A stretch of DNA of 7,327 bases from Methanoregula sp. GTDB lineage: Archaea; Halobacteriota; Methanomicrobia; Methanomicrobiales; Methanospirillaceae. The stretch lies in the NCBI GenBank assembly GCA_026394635.1, contig JAPKXV010000305.1, positions 1 through 7,327 on the forward strand, read 5' to 3'. The position numbers and the translations under genes are program-made. The stretch's first letter is position 1. Every line of letters starts with the position of its first letter. A model generated the notes under the pieces. That model did not search any database. It was not told the origin of the DNA and was given only the letters and a program-made list of their open reading frames with translations. Shown piece by piece: positions 5,089 through 7,327 of this stretch.

Positions 5089-6366
5089 ATGGCATCTGAA
5101 AAGCCCCATATGAATCTTGCTATTATCGGACATATCGACCACGGGAAGTCAACGCTCGTGGGTCGGATGATGTTCGAGACTGGCGCAGTACCGGCACACA
5201 TCATCGAAGGCTACCGTAAGGAGGCTGAGTCGAAGGGAAAGGCAACCTTCGAATTCGCGTGGGTCATGGACAACTTAAAAGAAGAGCGTGAAAGAGGTAT
5301 TACAATCGATATCGCACACAAGCGTTTCGATACCCCAAAATACTACTTCACGGTCGTCGATTGTCCGGGACACAGGGACTTTGTAAAAAACATGATCACC
5401 GGCGCATCACAGGCTGATGCAGCGATCCTTGTTGTCGCAGCTGCCGATGGTGTCATGGAACAGACCAAGGAGCACGTGTTCCTTGCCCGCACGCTCGGTA
5501 TCACCCAGATCATCATCGCCATCAACAAGATGGACACGGTGAAGTTCGATGAGAAGCGGTATAATGAAGTGAAAAAGGACCTCTCTGACCTCATCAAGAT
5601 GGTCGGTTATAAACCGGAAGAGACTCTTTTTATTCCCATCAGTGCACTTGGTGGCGTCAACATCAAGAGCGTAGGTCCAGAAACCCCGTGGTATAAAGGC
5701 CCGGCACTCATCACTTCACTCGACACATTCAAGGATCCGGAAAAACCGACCGACAAGCCTCTCCGGGTTCCGATCCAGGACGTGTACAGCATCAGTGGTA
5801 TCGGGACGGTCCCCGTAGGTCGTGTCGAGACCGGGATCATGAAGAAGGGTATGAAAGTTGCGTTCATGCCTGCAAACAAAGATGGTGAGATCAAGTCTAT
5901 TGAAATGCACCACGAAGAGCAGCCACAGGCAGTTCCCGGTGACAACATCGGGTTCAACGTCCGCGGGATCGGCAAAGGCGACATCCGGCGCGGAGATGTC
6001 TGCGGTCCGATTGAGGCCCCCCCGACGGTTGCAGATGAATTCACCGCCCAGATCGTTGTCCTTCAGCACCCCAGCGCGATCACCGTTGGTTACACTCCGG
6101 TCTTCCACTGCCACACCACGCAGACCGCATGCACGTTTGTCGAGCTGAAAAAGAAACTCGATCCACGATCCGGCGCGACGAAAGAGGAAAACCCGACATT
6201 CCTTAAGACCGGCGATGCGGCAATTGTCCAGCTCAAGCCGACAAAACCGATGGTCATTGAAAATGTCAAGGAGCTCCCACAGCTTGGCAGGTTTGCCATC
6301 CGTGATATGGGTCAAACGATTGCCGCCGGTATGTGTATTGCTATCAACAAGAAACAGATGAGATAA
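5089..6366 (+). CDS. tuf: Translation elongation factor EF-1 alpha (aEF1A)
   Basis: This 425-residue GTPase delivers aminoacyl-tRNA to the ribosome. All G-domain motifs are present and intact: the P-loop GHIDHGKS (14-21), the switch I segment ERERGITID (66-74), DCPGH (91-95), NKMD (146-149) and SAL (185-187). Domain 2 contains VPIQDVYSISGIGTVPVGRVETG (227-249) and domain 3 ends with GRFAIRDMGQTIAAGMC (400-416). Length and sequence are those of archaeal/eukaryotic-type EF1A rather than bacterial EF-Tu. The start is fixed by the AGGAGG at 5077-5082 and the TATA box at 5006-5013. Ribosomal protein S10 follows after 18 bases, a very common archaeal pairing, so both are probably made from one transcript. 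Antisense open frames over this gene are mere by-products of its codon use. Confidence 0.98.
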   Translation: MASEKPHMNLAIIGHIDHGKSTLVGRMMFETGAVPAHIIEGYRKEAESKGKATFEFAWVMDNLKEERERGITIDIAHKRFDTPKYYFTVVDCPGHRDFVKNMITGASQADAAILVVAAADGVMEQTKEHVFLARTLGITQIIIAINKMDTVKFDEKRYNEVKKDLSDLIKMVGYKPEETLFIPISALGGVNIKSVGPETPWYKGPALITSLDTFKDPEKPTDKPLRVPIQDVYSISGIGTVPVGRVETGIMKKGMKVAFMPANKDGEIKSIEMHHEEQPQAVPGDNIGFNVRGIGKGDIRRGDVCGPIEAPPTVADEFTAQIVVLQHPSAITVGYTPVFHCHTTQTACTFVELKKKLDPRSGATKEENPTFLKTGDAAIVQLKPTKPMVIENVKELPQLGRFAIRDMGQTIAAGMCIAINKKQMR

Positions 6367-6373
6367 TTTTTTT

Positions 6374-6379
6374 GGTGAT
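6374..6379 (+). promoter_or_regulatory. Shine-Dalgarno site of rpsJ
   Basis: GGTGAT lies 5 bases ahead of the S10 ATG and is complementary to the archaeal 16S rRNA tail. It sits directly after a T7 run (6367-6373) that starts right behind the EF-1 alpha stop codon. Confidence 0.6.
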
Positions 6380-6384
6380 ATAAC

Positions 6385-6693
6385 ATGCAAAAAGCCAGAA
6401 TACGCCTGACAGGAACAGATTTTAATAAAGTAGAGATGGTCTGTGACAGGATCCGGGAAATAGCAGAGCGCACAGGTGTGAATCTGGCTGGTCCGATCCC
6501 ACTCCCGACAAAACGGTTGGTTGTCCCGATAAGGAAGAGCCCTGATGGAGAGGGCACCGCAACGTGGGACCGTTGGCAGATGCGTGTCCACAAACGCCTT
6601 ATCGATATTGATGCAGATGAACGTGCACTGCGTCAGTTGATGCGCATCCAGGTGCCAAAAGATATCGGCATTGAGATCGTGCTAGAAAGCTGA
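6385..6693 (+). CDS. rpsJ: 30S ribosomal protein S10
   Basis: This 102-residue protein of the small-subunit head is full length for archaeal S10. Diagnostic stretches are KARIRLTGTDFNKVEMVCDRI (3-23), AGPIPLPTKRLVVPIRKSPDG (35-55, the extended loop that reaches into the ribosome), WQMRVHKRLIDI (64-75; the bacterial protein has a comparable MRTHKR segment) and the C-terminal VPKDIGIEIVLE. The 18-base gap after EF-1 alpha and the GGTGAT ribosome site support expression from the tuf transcript. No separate promoter is visible. The stop TGA overlaps the ribosome site of the next gene. Confidence 0.97.
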   Translation: MQKARIRLTGTDFNKVEMVCDRIREIAERTGVNLAGPIPLPTKRLVVPIRKSPDGEGTATWDRWQMRVHKRLIDIDADERALRQLMRIQVPKDIGIEIVLES

Positions 6694-6702
6694 GGGTGCG
6701 GC

Positions 6703-7327
6703 GTGCCGGCCGCTGGTTTTTCAGAACGAATAAAAAAAATATTTACTTTTGAACGGACTTTTCTTCTCATCCTTCTCCTAGCAATTTTCCTCCGGTTTTA
6801 CTTCCTCGATCTCAAGCTCCTTCACCATGATGAAGCAATCCATGCATGGTTTTCGTACGACCTTTTGACAAAAGGGGCGTGGGTTTACGATCCCAGTTAC
6901 CACGGACCGTTTCTCTATTACGTGACCTCCGGGATGTTTGCCCTGTTGGGGGATTCTGATCTTGTTGCAAGACTCCTGCCAGCCCTCTTTGGAACGTTGC
7001 TCATTCCTTTGGTATATTGCATCTACCGGCTGGGATATCTTGACCGGAGACAGACGCTATTTGCCGGATTGTTTCTTGCAGTCTCACCTGATATGGTCTA
7101 TTTTTCACGGTTTTTGCGTCACGATATCTTCATGCTCTTTTTTACCCTTCTCCTCCTCGTTGCTTTGCTCTGGTACTTTGACCGGTGACAGACAAGGTAT
7201 GCCATCCTTGCGGCAATTGCTATAGCCGGAGGGCTCTCCTGCAAGGAGGAGATGCCTGTTATCCTCATTATCTTTGGGATATTTTTCTTCTATGCTGTCT
7301 GGAGAAGGCGGTTCATTTTACCTCCCG
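6703..7327 (+). pseudogene. Agl23-like (TIGR03663) membrane protein with an in-frame TGA; right end cut by window
   Basis: The frame opens at a GTG (6703) with the ribosome site GAGGGTG at 6692-6698 and reads 161 codons to a TGA at 7186-7188. It has a first membrane span at about 19-35, then the family signature LHHDEAIHAWFSYDLL (40-55; Asp43-Glu44 resembles the catalytic acidic pair of GT-C glycosyltransferases) and VYDPSYHGPFLYY (61-73). GDSDLVARLLPALFG (83-97) and VYFSRFLRHDIFM (132-144) follow, with further spans near 88-110, 117-135 and 142-158. Family members are several hundred residues long and related to protein-glycosylation transferases. After the TGA the same frame stays open for 46 codons to the window edge, reading QTRYAILAAIAIAGG and then SCKEEMPVILIIFG. 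This fits the next family segment (usually ...S-x-x-T-K-E-N...). So the stop interrupts a gene. A sequencing error would restore an ordinary gene. Selenocysteine is unlikely. Confidence 0.75.
7040..7193 (+). repeat. Near-identical 16-base pair flanking the stop codon
   Basis: TTGACCGGAGACAGAC at 7040-7055 recurs at 7178-7193 as TTGACCGGTGACAGAC, with one difference. Both copies are in the same reading frame and encode D-R-R-Q-T (residues 114-118) and D-R-stop-Q-T respectively. The single A/T difference is exactly the first base of the stop codon. Confidence 0.8.

Noticed and set aside
5716..6591. Long antisense frame of 291 residues across tuf and rpsJ
   Set aside because: It is a by-product of codon bias in highly conserved genes on the other strand and shows no recognisable domain.
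7186..7188. TGA as a selenocysteine codon
   Set aside because: Sec decoding is not known in Methanomicrobiales, no SECIS can be judged here, and a single-base change from the AGA seen in the sister segment is simpler.
1..7327. CRISPR array, insertion sequence, tRNA, rRNA or phage island
   Set aside because: No regularly spaced repeats, transposase motifs, inverted terminal repeats or tRNA-like cloverleaf were seen. Gene content and base composition look uniform and chromosomal.

Overview
The window looks like a stretch of chromosome from a methanogenic euryarchaeon, most likely of the order Methanomicrobiales (a Methanoregula-like lineage is my best guess from the feel of the proteins, not a computed match). 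The reasons are: archaeal EF-1 alpha followed directly by ribosomal protein S10; a stand-alone GMP synthase amidotransferase subunit; the archaeal forms of late cobalamin enzymes (UPF0284-type CobT, PgpA-type CobZ, CobS); a short siroheme/ferredoxin sulfite-reductase-like protein of the kind common in methanogens; and TATA-like boxes about 25 bases ahead of starts that lack a Shine-Dalgarno site.

Layout. From 2443 down to 1, on the minus strand, lies a compact run: cobT, a 37-base gap, guaA subunit A, a cysteine-cluster (YkgJ-type) protein whose GTG start shares a base with the previous stop, and a TraB-family protein whose ATG overlaps the previous gene by 8 bases and whose 3' part leaves the window at base 1. 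From 2551 on the plus strand, divergent from cobT, come cobZ and cobS, joined by an ATGA overlap. At 3745 a separate promoter appears to drive a 288-residue sulfite-reductase-like protein with a siroheme-[4Fe-4S] site and two further 4Fe-4S clusters. Facing it from the other side is a 106-residue cysteine-containing protein of unknown function (4941 to 4621). A shared intergenic region (4942-5088) then leads into EF-1 alpha, S10 and an Agl23-like (TIGR03663-type) polytopic membrane protein that runs off the right edge.

How the genes work together. CobT, CobZ and CobS cover most of the assembly of the cobalamin lower (nucleotide) loop: CobT makes alpha-ribazole phosphate, CobS joins it to AdoCbi-GDP, and CobZ removes the phosphate. 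Methanogens need corrinoids for methyl transfer, so this is housekeeping. The tuf and rpsJ pair is the usual archaeal translation block. The remaining genes (TraB, YkgJ-type, the 106-residue protein) have no assigned role.

The clearest anomaly is at the right end. The Agl23-like reading frame is cut by a TGA at 7186-7188, yet the same frame continues to the window edge with sequence that fits the family. A near-identical 16-base segment about 140 bases upstream carries AGA (Arg) at the corresponding codon. This looks like a nonsense mutation or a base-calling error. I found no CRISPR array, insertion sequence, tRNA, rRNA or phage gene, and no convincing sign of a new multi-gene system.
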